From Chelonoidis abingdonii (taxonomy: Eukaryota; Chordata; Testudines; Testudinidae): 64,000 nt of DNA. Of this stretch, positions 22,526 through 34,090 are shown piece by piece. Where the stretch lies: NCBI RefSeq assembly GCF_003597395.2, contig NC_133771.1, forward strand, positions 46,527,773 to 46,591,772. The letters run 5' to 3'. Positions within the stretch are counted from its first letter, which is position 1; every line of letters begins with the position of its first letter. The position numbers and the translations under genes were made by a program. Below the pieces are notes generated by a model. That model searched no databases and was not told where the DNA came from. It saw only the letters and a list, made by a program, of their open reading frames with translations.

Positions 22526-23254
22526 CAAAGTAGATTTTGTGTCTTTTCCCAAAGTGGATGGGGCAGTTTCATCATTAGTCAAAGAGACTGCTATCCAAAT
22601 GGAATGGGACTTTTTCCTTAAAGAATCCAATGCTTGCAGAGTGGAAATATAACTGCTTCATAGATTTTGAGGCTGTATGTTCCTCTCTGAGGGCTTCTGG
22701 TGTGGCAGCATGTTAAGCAAAAGCAGTACTGGCCTGGACTGACAATTTGGTAGCCAGATTGCCAAAAGACCTAAGCAATCGTGGTTAGGTTCAGAGTTAA
22801 AGAAAGTCTCAGTGGCTTCAGCATTCATAGCTTATGCAACCAGAGATGCTTTTTGGTTTTCAGCACAAATCATGGTCTCCAATGTGTTGACTAGACAGCA
22901 CCTGTGTTTACATGCCTGGAAGGGCTATATAAAGCCAAAATCACATTAGTAGTTTATTTTTTAAATATTCAGGAGCTTGATTATTTGGGAAGCCATTAGA
23001 CAAAGGTTCCTCAGATAAATCATAGACCTTACAGAACCTTCCTAACTCCAAATCCCGGTCTAAAGGTTTTTACAGGTCTAAATATCCTTTTTGTGGCTTC
23101 TCTAAGTATAGAAGTCAACACTACAGCAAAAGCAAATGTAACAAGTCTAATCCCAGGAAAGAGAGAGACCAGTCTTCCCACAATGCAAATTCCAACTCTA
23201 GGAACAATGTCATACTATGGTCAGGAGAGCACTGACAAGCAACACCTATGGGGG

Positions 23255-23875
23255 AGACTATTAAAGTTCAAGGACCCAAGGGCCTCTCTCCACATCAGAC
23301 AGATGGGTCCTGGATGTGGTTTAACAATGGTACATCATAGAATTTTCAAAGATTGTGAATTGTCGTTTTCCCTTTCACTAGTATCAAATCTGAAAAAGAG
23401 GTAGAATATGCTAAAGGCCATAGTTCATCTTTTGTGAATCAGTGCAGTATCGTTCCTGAGATGGAGACATTCTCTGGTCACTACTCAATCTTTTGTTCTG
23501 GTATCCAGGAGATCTGAGGAGGACAGAACTGTGTTGGAGTTAAAACACTAGAACTAGTTCATAAGGATCATGTTCATGAAGTTCATATCAGTGGCGATCT
23601 GCCAGGGGATTACTTTGTTAATTTGAAGAAATCCTATATTCACCAGGCACATAGGAGATTTCTGCAATTTGCTCATGGGACTGATCATTTTGCAGGGCAA
23701 AATGCTGTATTATAGACTGTCATCTGCACCTTTGAGCGTTCTCATTGTTCTGGTGGCTTTTTCTCAGGCAGAAGGGAATACAGGTATACCCTTTCCTATT
23801 CTAGGCAGACCCTCATCCAAGGAGGTGGTCTGCTTGAGTGACTCAGTAAATGATCCAAAAACACTGGCGGCAAAC
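23255..23875 (+). pseudogene. DIRS-A reverse transcriptase remnant
   Basis: The N-terminal RT signature appears as DRWVLDVV near 23300. The core appears as GDYFVNLKKSYIHQAHRRFL near 23608-23667, then RLSSAPLSVL and PSSKEV near 23711-23830. These align in order with DIRS RT motifs (D-KDAY-H-P-HRRFLRF, then LSSAP). The YLDD palm motif has decayed (FPILGRP) and frame changes are present. Confidence 0.7.
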
Positions 23876-23959
23876 CATTGATAACTACTCTGAGTATGGT
23901 CCGTGAGGCTGAGGAAAGATCTCTTCTAGTCCTGTTTCTATGAATCTATATTCAACATC

Positions 23960-24041
23960 ATGTAACCAAAATGTCTCATGTTCTGGAATTTTTACAGGAT
24001 ATCTGGTTTTGATATCAGGTTGCAGCTCCTGTAAGTTAAAA
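23960..24041 (+). pseudogene. DIRS-A tyrosine recombinase, N-terminal piece
   Basis: MSHVLEFLQD, then in another frame GCSSCKLKV, resemble the start of DIRS recombinases (FLQDG...SSSTLKVQ). The frame is cut at about 24042 by the nested DIRS-B and resumes near 25025. Confidence 0.5.
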
Positions 24042-25025
24042 GTTCTTCTTTGAGTGCTTGCTCATGTTGATTCCAGTTAGGAGTGTGTGCGTGCGTGCTG
24101 TGTGCACAGTAACCAGAAGGTTTTTCCTCTAGCAATACCTGTTGGGTTTGCTCAGGTGCCCTGTGGAGTTGAACCTCCATATATAGGGTCCCGCCACCAC
24201 TTCAGTTCCTTTTTACGGCCTGTGACGGTTAGCCAGAATGCTCATTTGCTCTTGCTTTGGCAAGCCTTCTCCCTAGTAGTCTTCAGACTGTCTTTCTGTA
24301 AATAGTTTAATCAGTTAGTTAGTAGTTAGTCATATAGTTGGATTCCAGTAGGGAACTGTTTTGGGGATACTCCCTGCTTCCCTACCCCCTCTTCCCCAGT
24401 GCCAGGGCATGCCTCAGTCCCAGGGTTTAAACCCTGTGCAGCTTGTAACAAGACCAGGAGCAACCCCCACACTTCCTGCTTGAAGTGCCTGGGGGAATCA
24501 CATTAGAAGGACCATTGCAAAATCTGTAGGGGATTTTGCCCCAGGACTCAAAAAGAAAGAGACCAATGGTTGAAGATCCTTCTGATGGAGGCTGCCCTCT
24601 GCCCCCACTCGGAGCTGAGTTCAGCCAAGCCAATACCTAGCACCTCAGCATTGGTGCACAGTGCTCTGGCATTGACACAGGAAACTTCAGCGCCAAGAAA
24701 GGACTTGGATACAGATGCTTGGCACCAACAGGGCTCCTCATATAGCAGTGCATGGCACTGTTCCCCAGTCCCTGGGTGCCCCGCAAGAAGAAGAAGCTGG
24801 ACGGAGGGCACTCATCCACACCGAGGCCGCAGTGAGACCCACATTGGACCAAGTAAGCACGGCACCACCTCTCCTGGCACTGCTGACTTCTGCACCAACA
24901 AGGGGTCAGTCAAGTCCAACTCTCAGGACTCCCCTCCTGAGAGATTCGCAGAGAGGCTTTGGAGCTGCCCTTCACACTGGAGACCTTTGAGGCAGTGAGA
25001 GAGCTCATCACTTTCCCTGCCCAGG
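24042..25025 (+). mobile_element. DIRS-B 5' part nested in DIRS-A
   Basis: 'gttcttctttgagtgcttgc' then 'tcatgttgattccag' is a diverged form of the young DIRS left end. A leader with 'gttagttagtagttagtc' and a gag-like frame follow. The motif CAACNKTRSNPHTSCLKCLG near 24439-24498, then CKICRGFCPRTQKERDQWL, resembles the knuckle-like motif. The right part of this element is absent. The junction near 25025 is set by resumption of recombinase sequence. Confidence 0.7.
24436..24998 (+). pseudogene. DIRS-B gag-like region
   Basis: Cysteine/histidine-rich start (see parent element), then a Ser-, Pro- and Ala-rich 142-codon frame at 24570-24998. The two are linked only by a frame change after one stop. 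This is the DIRS first-ORF product, probably a structural RNA-binding protein. It is not a host gene. Confidence 0.55.
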
Positions 25026-25720
25026 TGAGAGAGCCTAGATCTCCACCTTGGAATTTAAACATTGTACTCAGTGCCATAATGCAGGTGTCCTTTTTACTTG
25101 ACTATCAAAACGACTCTTCTGACTGCTATCACTTCTTCAGCAAGAAAATTGTTAGAGTTGGGAGCTTTATCCATCCTGCTGCATCTTTTACAAAGATAAG
25201 GTGGCTTTGAGATTGGATCCCACCTTTATTCCAAAGTGAATTTGATTTTTTATCAAGCACAATGGATCTCATTGCCTGCTTTTTGTCCACATCCTTCTCA
25301 CCCAAAGGAGAAGCTATGGCATTTGTTAAATGTAAGATGAGCCTTAAAGTTTTATGTGAAAAGGACTGAGCATAAGAAAAACAGACTTAACTGGTCTTAT
25401 TTCATCCAAGAAAAAGAGGTGCTAAGGCATCTAAATCATCAATCTGAGTAGATACGCTGAAGCATTGCTGAGGCATGTAGAGCAAAAGGATTAAATTCTT
25501 CGTTGGGCATCGGAGTTCACTCAGTACAAGTGGTGGTGGCATCGTGGTGGAGAAAGAATAGGCCGGTTACAGTGAAATCTGTAAAATTGCAGCTTGGTCA
25601 TCCCTGCATTACCTATATACCTTGCTTTACAAGATAGATATTCAGTTTTCAGGTAATTCAGCCTTTGTCATGTGGGTTCTGCACACTGGTGATTCCTTAG
25701 ACTAAGGGAATCCTTTCTTT
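25026..25720 (+). pseudogene. DIRS-A tyrosine recombinase, C-terminal part
   Basis: The sequence resumes with PPWNLNIVLSAIMQ (about 25048-25090), like the DIRS recombinase segment P-WDLNLVL-ALM. It ends with ICKIAAWSSL near 25580-25610, then LLYKIDIQFSG, the C-terminal signature that normally holds the active-site tyrosine region. Stops and frame changes are present between. Confidence 0.65.
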
Positions 25721-26185
25721 CAGTGACATTATTTTGTTCCCTCCCTAAGAATTTTGTCACTGCTGAGAAAATCCCATGCAGAGGATTTGTGGACCTAGCT
25801 CTGAGAGAGAGAATGGGAGAAATTTTGGTTGCTTACCTGAAAATTTTCCCTTTTCGAAGGAATAGGCCCACAGATCTTTTCCTCCCTGAAAAAGGGAGAT
25901 CTGTTTAAAGTTCTCTGCCGTAGTAAATGTTTTCTTTGAGTATTATTTTGGCAAGGTGCTGATGCAGGATGAGAGAGTCTTTTTTTTTTTTGTTTGTTTC
26001 ACGATCCAGAGAGGCTAGCTTTGGAAGCATCTCAAAACTGAGGTGGTCTCCAGAAGATAGGGGCTAGTCTCTTACCAGCCATCCAATCAGCTTTTATTCT
26101 AAACCTACAGACAGGTGATTATCCACACTGAGGATATGTGGACCTATTCCTTTTGAAGAAAGGAAAGACTTCAAGTAAGCAACCA

Positions 26186-26375
26186 CAAATTCTTATTTTT
26201 AAACCTCTTATTAATCTGCAGGAAAACATTTGATTTGAGTTAAAAAAAAAAAAAAAGTAACCAACTATTCTAACTTGTGTTAATTTTAGTTGTTTTCAAA
26301 GTGGCTGCTGTTTTATTGCCTCTTAAAAAGTACTATAGAATTTTAAGTGTCAACTTATTACTTAACTTATTTTAG
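26186..26375. other. MCPH1: MCPH1 intron end with splice acceptor
   Basis: The 190 bp between the DIRS-A right end and the exon include an A-run at about 26241 and a T-rich stretch ending 'cttattttag' at 26375. This would hold the branch point and acceptor of the exon. Confidence 0.6.
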
Positions 26376-26453
26376 GTATTGTGGTCTTTGGAATGTGGAC
26401 ATTGGATTTCAGAGGAACCATATGAACTGTCAGCCAATTTCCCTGCAGCTCCT
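26376..26453 (+). CDS. MCPH1: MCPH1 (microcephalin) BRCT-region exon
   Basis: The 78-nt exon lies between 'attttag' and the strong donor 'gtaagt' and is phase 0 at both ends. It encodes 26 residues: VLWSLECGHWISEEPYE, then LSANFPAAP. This closely matches the vertebrate microcephalin segment in its C-terminal BRCT region (SLE-GHWISEEP-ELS--FPAAP). Microcephalin is a nuclear protein that acts in DNA-damage signalling and chromosome condensation. The + orientation, with ANGPT2 antisense downstream, matches the human locus, where ANGPT2 sits in MCPH1 intron 12; this would then be exon 12. No other MCPH1 exon was found, so the flanking introns exceed 26 kb and 37 kb here. Confidence 0.93.
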
Positions 26454-26722
26454 GTAAGTTAAATGTTCCTCTGTTTATGAATTTATATTCATTTCTCTGT
26501 TAAATGAATAGTTACAGAACTAGGGGTAATAATGGTGACAGGCTATCGTGAATAAGTGTCTTTATTAGAAAAAATATAGATACACGTATTCTCTCTCTTG
26601 CTCATTCACACTCTCTCTCCACTCTTGTCCAATCCTCCTTCCTGAACAGTGTGCAAAACCTGTGGTACAACATGTAAACATTTAGAAAGAGATTCACTTG
26701 TTGAATAACTTCTGAGTAAATA
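26454..26722. other. Intronic DNA, nothing recognised
   Basis: Start of the large MCPH1 intron that holds ANGPT2. No feature recognised apart from the donor at 26454. Confidence 0.5.
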
Positions 26723-26987
26723 AGGGCAGGTCTACACTTAAAAAGCTGCAGTGGTGCAGCTTTAGTGAAGACACTATTTTGCTGACGAGCTTCTCTCATC
26801 AGTGTAGTTAATCTACCTCTGGGAGAGGCAATAGCTATGTTGATGGGAGAAACTCTCCTGTCGACATAGCACTATCTACAGTGGCAGTTAGGTTGCTGTA
26901 ACTGCCTTACTCAGGAGTGAGGATTTTTCACATCCCTGAGCAACGTTATACTGTTATACCAATGTAAGTCTGTGTACACCTGGCCTA
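26723..26987. repeat. Small inverted-repeat DNA transposon (MITE)
   Basis: Starts 'agggcaggtctacactta' and ends 'tgtgtacacctggcctaa', imperfect inverted ends of a common turtle family. It is non-coding. Internal segments are also partly self-complementary. Confidence 0.65.
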
Positions 26988-27653
26988 AGTTTCATGTTTA
27001 AATATGCACGTTCTTGAGTTTTGTAGTATCATGTCTTATTTCTTGCTATGCTCATGTCTCAGTTGGAGACTATCATAAAGTGGGAAAAGGCAACAGGCCA
27101 CAGCTTTAACACTCCTGTTCCAGATGCTGCTTACGTTACTGTTTTTTCCACTGAATGGATTTCAGGAACTTAGTCACTATGGGCTTCACAACCCAGTAAA
27201 TGAATAATACAGAGCACTTCTTAAATGCTAGCTTCCCAGCAATGACTTGAGCATTTGTGCAGAAAGTTTTATTATTTGTATATACTGGGCTGTCTCCAGG
27301 TACACCACCACTTCATATTGTCTGAAGTTATTAAGCAGTAAATTCATTTTGGGCTTTGATACAAGCAGGATTGTACCAATCTAATGGTTGATCACATCAC
27401 AAAAGGGTTTACAATTTGTCTTAGCTGTGTAAGACATGTTTTCTTCAGCTACTTGTTTCATATAGTGTTTCACATGTTTTGATTAGAGAACATTTAACTG
27501 GTGATTGAACTTTGCTTTCCTAACTACAATTTTGTTTTATTTTTTGAATCAGGGATTTTTAAATCCCTTTTACATTCATAATCATTTTATCCAACTATTT
27601 CCAAGATAAAGATTTCTCTTTGGTTTTTAATAACATGCTATTATAGTGTAGAG

Positions 27654-28320
27654 CAGAGGTGGGAAAACTACGGCCCACGAGCTGCTTTAAGCCGACCCGT
27701 GTGCTCTTGTTGGGGAGTGGCGTCTGGGGTTTGCCCTGCTCCGGCCGGGGTGCAGGCTCAGGGGCCATTCCACGTGGCTCTCAGAAGCTGCGGCATGGCT
27801 CCGCTCCAGCTTCGAAACGCTCCAATGGGAGCTACAGAGGCGGTGCAGAACTGCCTGGCCGCCTCTCTGGGTAGGAGCCAGAGAAAGGACATGTCATTGC
27901 TTCTGGGAGCCACTTGAGATAAGCACTGCTCGGAGCCTGACCCCCTGAGCCTCTCCCCACACCCCAACCCCTTGCCCCAGTCTTGATCCCCCTCCTGCTC
28001 TCTAAACCCCTCAATCCCAGCCCAGAGCACCCTCCTGCACCCCAAACCTCTCATCCCCAGTCCCATCCCAGAGCCTGCCCCCCTAGCCAGAACCTGCCCC
28101 CCTTCCCACACCCCTGCCCCAGCCCTGATCCCCCTTCTGCCTTCCAAACCCCTCCTACACCCCAAATTCCTCAACCCAGCCCCACCTCAGAGCCTGCACC
28201 CCCAACTAGAGGCCTCACCCCCTCCTGCACCCCAGCCCCAATTTTGTGAGCATTCATGGCCTGCAATACAATTTCTATTCCCCGATGTGGCCCTCAGGCC
28301 AAAAAGTTTGCCCAACCCTG
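27654..28320 (+). mobile_element. hAT non-autonomous element with 8-bp target duplication
   Basis: Termini 'cagaggtgggaaaac' and 'aaaagtttgcccaaccctg' are flanked by gtgtagag (27646-27653) and gtgtcgag (28321-28328), an 8-bp duplication with one mismatch, as expected for hAT. The body is C-rich with irregular 'ccccagccctgatccccct' units. The open frames inside come from this low-complexity body. Confidence 0.8.
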
Positions 28321-28328
28321 GTGTCGAG

Positions 28329-31300
28329 AAAATACAAGTGTTATTCTAAAATCACTGTGTGACTGTAAAAAGAAACTAGTGGTGCATTTATAGATTTGTT
28401 TAATATTAGAGTCCTTTTGGAGAGAGGTGGAGGGATGTTTTGTGGGGCAGCAAATAACTAGCATGTTGTTTTCTATCCAGGTAGGTGTGCTGCTGTTGTG
28501 CCAATCATTGTTTATAGAGTATGTTGAAAAGAGAAGCAGGAGAAAGCCAGATGATTTTAGCTTAAGGCTGTAGGGTCTTCTGTTTCTTTTAAACCCCTTT
28601 TCTCATTAATAACTTGGCATGTTATCAGTAGTTTTGCACAACATTCTGTAAAGCCCTTTGAGAGTGATTTCTGCCTTTTGTTAATTTCCTCACATCTGTC
28701 TAATATCTGCTTATCACCTTCATTCCTTCAGTAGAAAAGAGAAGGCTTGGGGGACATTGAAAAGGTTGAGGCACATTATGGTTGTGCAGAAATTTTTGTC
28801 TGTGTTGCACTTTATCTGTGAATAAGTGAATCTATCCTCTTTTCAAACATTCCCATCTCAAGGTGTTTTAATTTTTCTTGTTGTAATTACCGTAGTTGCG
28901 CTCAAAAGAGTTCCCTTCCTTTTCTTATTATATCTCATAAGAAGCATTTAAGAAGGGAGGATGGGATAGGAATGGAGAAATATATAATGCTTATGCTTTT
29001 GAAGGTTATTGGGGAAGGAGGCAGGAAAAGGCACTCTTGCTAATTTGTAGTTTCTTCTTGCAGTCACTGCAGGCTGTGGTACAAGCCACTGAATGGTTGA
29101 CATTGCCTTATCTGACCTGTATAGTCTCTCTTAGATAGCGTTTGCCCTTTAAATAAGCCATGCAATCTTATTTAGTTAGAAAGCCATCTAAAATTGATTG
29201 ATTGAATTCTAAACATTAAAGTTTGATTTTTAAAAAACTACAGAATTTTCAAATAAAATTAGAAATGATAATTACAGAATGATGATTTTAAAACTTTGAC
29301 TGGGATAATGATCAAGGTTAATGGCGTGGTAAAGACTGAGAGTTTTGGAAAATCAAACTAGACCAGCAGTGTCTGCTTGTTAGATGTGCCAAAAATTTTG
29401 AGCAACTCCTCAGATAATTTTTAACAATATTATGAAACAAGAATTCATATTTTACGGATCTGTCTCACGCAACTCAATTCATAATAGGAAAAAATAATTA
29501 AACCTTAAATCAGCATTCTTTTCATTATCTGATATTGTCCCTGTACTTTCCTTAGACAAACTGAAGATTATAGTTGAGGTTTTTATTTAATGACTGACCA
29601 GTCATTCATACTGTGCCCATTGTTGTGCTGTCTGATACTAAGGTGTTCCTTAATGAGCACTTTTAAAGAATGGATTGTTGTTGTGAGTGATGACCTAAAT
29701 CTTTCAGATGTTGAGGATATTTTTTGTTTTTCTTCATCTGAATAAAAGTATTATGAATATTTTGATGATCTATTGAATTAAAAATGGGGGACAAAGTATC
29801 AGACCATTGTAAGACAGCTGTTTTATGGAAGTGATTTGCAAAGTAATCTTGTGACTTCGTATGTTTGAAGATGAATGTTATAAGCTTGGTAGAAGTAATA
29901 TTACATTTTTAAATAACGGTCTTAATTATATTTTGCCTATTATGTAAAATGTTGTTAGGACAACTCAATTAAGTTTTCATTTATGGGGTTCATATAAATC
30001 ACAATGAAGTATTATTTCTATAAGTCTCATAATATATATTTTGCCTCCATTCTCCTTGAATAATTCTGATACATTGCTTGCTACTACTACAGCAGTCTGT
30101 TTTTGCCACTGAAAGCATATAACTGGGTAACTTTTTGAGAGCAGTTGATTTTCAGCAATATGGTTCTTCTTTTTAACTCATTTCCCAACATCAATCACAA
30201 TTACTGATGCAATGTGTATATAGAAAAATAAAAAGACTTGAACATGTTTTGTTATCTGAGTCTCAAAAAAATCTAGAAAATTTTCATTACCCGAAACGTG
30301 CTTTCTTGTGTCACATTTAGAACTCAAAGTTCAATAGCGGTCGATGAAAAATTTCTAAAATTGTCATGTTGGGACTGATACCAAGCATGAGAAATTTCAA
30401 CCCAGAAGTAATATTTTGGTGTGATCTCTATAGAATATTGAAAAGTGTTTAGAAGAGAAGTGTCTTCTGAACCTTAATTTTAGCATTTCTGTCAATAACC
30501 TATAATACATACTTTTTAAGCATATTGTTACAATAAACATAGGGAAAAATCACCCAATAAAGCCATTTATTCACTTAAAGATATACATTGAGGCCTAGAA
30601 TATCACCATACTCAGAATTGCCTGAGTCTCATACAGCTATTTCCCACACAGAAAAACTGTCTGACCATAGGATATTTTTAGGTTTCTCTTCCTTCTCTTT
30701 CTAAAATGCAATAAAATTTATCTTAAGAAATAAACATGAGCTTTTTTCCATAAAAGAGCAGATTGGTTTTAAAGACGTTATTAAAGTTAGCTTATTTTTC
30801 ACAAAAGGTCTAAACATCACCAGGTGATATTTAATTGCATGGAGAACAGCAGTTGTCTGATGTTTAAGTGAGGCAACAGCATTATGTAATACTTAATTCT
30901 CAGTTGTTATACATTAAACAACTCGAAAGGGGGAAAAGTGCAATCTTTATAGAAAATGTAATGAAACACATGATGCCATACTATAATTGGCAGGAGAGTT
31001 TGTACTTTAAAATATCAACTGTAATAAGTACAAAATCTGATTATTTTTAAAAAAAAACACAAAATAGTGATCAATTATACACAGTATTTTCCAAGAATAA
31101 ATGCAAAGCACTTAAATGGAAATGCTATTTCTCCTAAGATTGTTAAATAAACTGATGTGGACTACAAGAAAAGCCCCAAATAAGTCTAAACACTATTTGC
31201 AAAGAAGTCTTTGCAAAGGAATGTATCCTTTAATTATAACAATGAGCTAATTACAAGGCATTATATATGTACATAAACTACAAACAATTATGGGATAGAA

Positions 31301-31763
31301 AAATAGTTCTAGATTTAGATTGCAAGTTAGGAGAATTTTATATTAATGTAATGTTTAAAGTTCAGTAATGAGCACAAAGGCACATTTCTAAAACTAAGTT
31401 TTTAGATATTTTTCACAGTTCCAGTTATTTACTAACACACACAACATAAATGATCAAGAAAACAAAGTCCATAAATTGTCTGACAGTTTCTTGGTCATCC
31501 TTTTTACTCAGTCTTTCTGCCAAAATCATTGTTACACAGATTATTTAATGTTTTAGACTTTGTTGTGTCTAGTTGAGTAACGTGAGCTTGAACTGATGAA
31601 GACTATCACAATTCAAGAATTAGAACAAATTGATCCCTTTAGAATACTAGTGCATGTTTTCTGGGCTGGAAAATGACAAATTGCAGCTGTGAGTTTAAAT
31701 GTTTGGCAAATGTAGTTTTTGAAGACTGTACAACACACAATTCACATAGAATGCAAAGGGCAT
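28329..31763 (-). other. Intergenic DNA and probable ANGPT2 3' UTR
   Basis: No exon or repeat recognised in 3.4 kb of AT-rich sequence. The part adjoining 31763 must contain the ANGPT2 3' untranslated region. A - strand AATAAA at about 30568-30573 could be its polyadenylation signal, but the true end cannot be set from sequence alone. Confidence 0.4.
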
Positions 31764-31924
31764 TTAGAAATCTGCTGGTCGGATCATCATAGTTGTGGCT
31801 TTGAGAGAGTACCCTGATCCTTTCCAGTAATACCACTTAATACCATTAAATTTGTTGGTGTTCTGCCGCAGTGGATAGTACATTCCATTCAAGTTGGAGG
31901 GACCACATGCATCAAACCACCAGC
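31764..31924 (-). CDS. ANGPT2: ANGPT2 terminal exon (exon 9)
   Basis: Angiopoietin-2 is a secreted ligand of the endothelial receptor TIE2. This 161-nt exon follows an acceptor ('gttcttacag') and ends with TAA at 31764-31766. It encodes the end of the fibrinogen-like domain: GWWFDACGPSNLNGMYYP, KFNGIKWYYWKGSGYSLK, then ATTMMIRPADF. The receptor-binding face of angiopoietins lies in this C-terminal part. The ending ADF rather than the LDF of ANGPT1 identifies the paralogue. It joins exon 8 through a split glycine codon (GG|C). Confidence 0.96.
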
Positions 31925-33528
31925 CTGTAAGAACAGAAAACAAACAAAAATCTGAAATAATGAAATTATCAGTGTAGGTAGTTTTTAAAATTGTATGCAC
32001 AAATACCTTACAGTGTGCTGATCCTGAAACTAGAAAAAATATAGGAATATTAAAATACCTAGTTTTCACTTGTATACCTCCAGATCTCTCCTCCTTGCTA
32101 ACTTTAACCATGATGAAATGTACATAGCTGAGTAAAATACTTGAGGAATATGCACTACATAATTTAGCTGTAAGAGTTGTAGCATTTTATGGGATGTGGT
32201 TGTAAATTAAGAGAGGGCGCTTCAATCAGCTCCTCAAAAGCTTAACTTACTACATATTTCAGAGGTTGATGGTGATAGATCTAAGGGCAGAATTTGGCTT
32301 GAAGACAATAATCATGATATTGTATCTTTCTTTTTCCTTCTGCCTTCTCTCAAGATTATATAATTTTCCACTTTTAAATCCTACATTTCTGCTTAAATGA
32401 AAAATGCTTCCCTTGCAGTGAGTTCAGTTTGCTTCAGTTCTTAGTCTGTGAAGTGTGCACTATTTCTAAATCCATCAATACTGAAACAGCTAGCTGAACT
32501 CTGCGTAAAGGAATGGTGAGAAAAAAGTAGCTAAACTTATTCAGTTTCACATCTTTTTCTTCAGATTTCACTTGTTGTCCTGAGTTGTTAATAAGGAATA
32601 GGGAAACTTTATTTTTATTAGTAAAAACAATATTTTTACACTTTCGTTATACTGATGGTAATAGGAATGCTGTGTTTTATAAGGCAATAATCCAGTTCTC
32701 CCTTTGTATAAATATAAACTGCCTTCAGACTTGCAATCTGTACACTCAGGAAGCAGATCACTGTTTTGTAAATTGAGTGTGCCTCTCTGTAGCTCTTAAG
32801 CAACATTTAAATTACAGAAGGTATGACTGGATTGCAGAATTATAGAGAAAGTTAAACCTGCTTTAAGATACAGAAACAATCTAAAATGTAATGTCAATAA
32901 ACGTGTGAACAAAATTGATCCAGAATTTATCCACCTACATAATAATTTTGGTATGCTTTGAGTAAATGTATTCTCACTTCAAATTATATTTAAATATGGA
33001 AAAAAGTAATGTTTTGTATTACAGAAATGTATTCTTTCATGACAACTACATTCTAATTGTCATACTTTTAAAGAGCCTATAAAATGCTTAGCTCCCATAG
33101 GATCACTAGAGATTTCTTGTGCCTAATTAAACAATTAGAAACCATTTTGTTGATTTAAAAAGACGATTCCTGATAGGTTTTGGGGGCATTTTGATCATTG
33201 GGCTACTTTCCCATGCTATTTGGATGCGCACTCTGCTGTTTTCTGTTCATACCAGTTTCACAATAGCAGGCCTTGTTGTTGCACAAGTTGTGAGAGAATG
33301 ATGGTCTATTTCCCCCCAATTTTAACTCCTCTCATTTTTGCTTTAGCTGAGCTGTCTGAAATGGTAAAATAGAAAATTTGAACTCACTGAACTAGCATTT
33401 CCAATTGTGAGTTTTGGACTTTGTCACTAGTCAGGATTTAATACGTCAAAATTACCATCTATTTACCTGATGGGCTGTTTTACTGCCAATAAAAATAGGA
33501 AGATTGAGAGAGAGAAAACCATTCCTAC
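31925..33528 (-). other. ANGPT2: ANGPT2 intron 8
   Basis: 1.6 kb of AT-rich sequence with a canonical donor and acceptor in - orientation. No exon or repeat recognised inside. Confidence 0.85.
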
Positions 33529-33659
33529 CTCCTGTTAGCATTTGTGAACATTTGCAAATACATTTGTCATTGTCTGCATCCTTTGTGCTAAAATCATTTC
33601 CTGGTTGGCTGATGCTACTTATTTTGCCCGCTGTCCCAGTTAGTCCTTTAAGCTGGATC
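33529..33659 (-). CDS. ANGPT2: ANGPT2 exon 8
   Basis: The 131-nt exon, the same length as in human, lies between 'cttctacag' and GTAGGAA. It encodes IQLKGLTGTAGKISSISQ, then NDFSTKDADNDKCICKCS and QMLTGG. The DADNDKC loop with neighbouring cysteines is the calcium-binding and disulfide region of the fibrinogen-like domain. The frame joins exons 7 and 9 without a break. Confidence 0.96.
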
Positions 33660-34090
33660 CTGTAGAAGTGCAGAACGGAAAAAGAAATGTTAGATTAAAG
33701 CTAATGGCAGTTGATCTACACAGTAATGAGGAAATTTTTTGTAATAAATATCCTGTTTAAACAACAATTTGATTCTCTTCTTGTTAATGTACGGCTATAA
33801 ATTTTCTTTGACGGGTATTGTGTTGGTATGAACAGTAACACTGTCAGCATAACATTATATTGAAGAGATAAAATAACCTCTGGTTTTATAGATGTTTGTT
33901 CCACCTGCGTTAGATTAACCGAGATTATATGGAGATATATATTGATAATCCTTGAGAAATGTACTCTATGTAAGAAAGAACTAATACCATAGTAACTTGC
34001 AATATTAAAGTGCATTGCATGTAAGCAATACTAGTAATGGATTTTTAAATCCTCTAATTTTCTCCCTGCCTTATTCTTACACTGGGTTAC

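Larger units (their letters stand above)
20860..26185 (+). mobile_element. Old DIRS-type element (DIRS-A)
   Basis: Inverted terminal repeats 20891-21008 and 26033-26145 share, in opposite orientation, 'cctgtctgta', 'agctgattgga' and 'cttctggagacc'. An internal complementary region at 25827-25875 ('ggttgcttacctgaaaat', 'cgaaggaataggcccaca') is the reverse complement of about 26136-26184. Gag-like, RT and recombinase remnants lie in order between them. The element is interrupted by another DIRS 5' piece at 24042-25025. Many stops show it is old and inactive. It ends about 190 bp before an MCPH1 exon. Confidence 0.85.

Noticed and set aside
24042..25025. The nested DIRS-B as a direct duplication of the young element's 5' end.
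   Set aside because: Its leader and gag-like region have diverged strongly from 14250-15645, so it is a separate older subfamily.
24021..26463. An exact 20-nt match between the DIRS-A recombinase gene (24021-24040) and the MCPH1 exon end plus donor (26444-26463), which looked like a mobilised exon or a mis-join.
   Set aside because: At 24021 the bases fit the reading of the DIRS recombinase (GCSSCKLKV), and similarity stops on both sides. Coincidence is the simplest reading, although such a match is rare by chance.
27659..28249. Several overlapping frames of 60-138 codons.
   Set aside because: They lie wholly in a hAT element with a target duplication and a low-complexity C-rich body.
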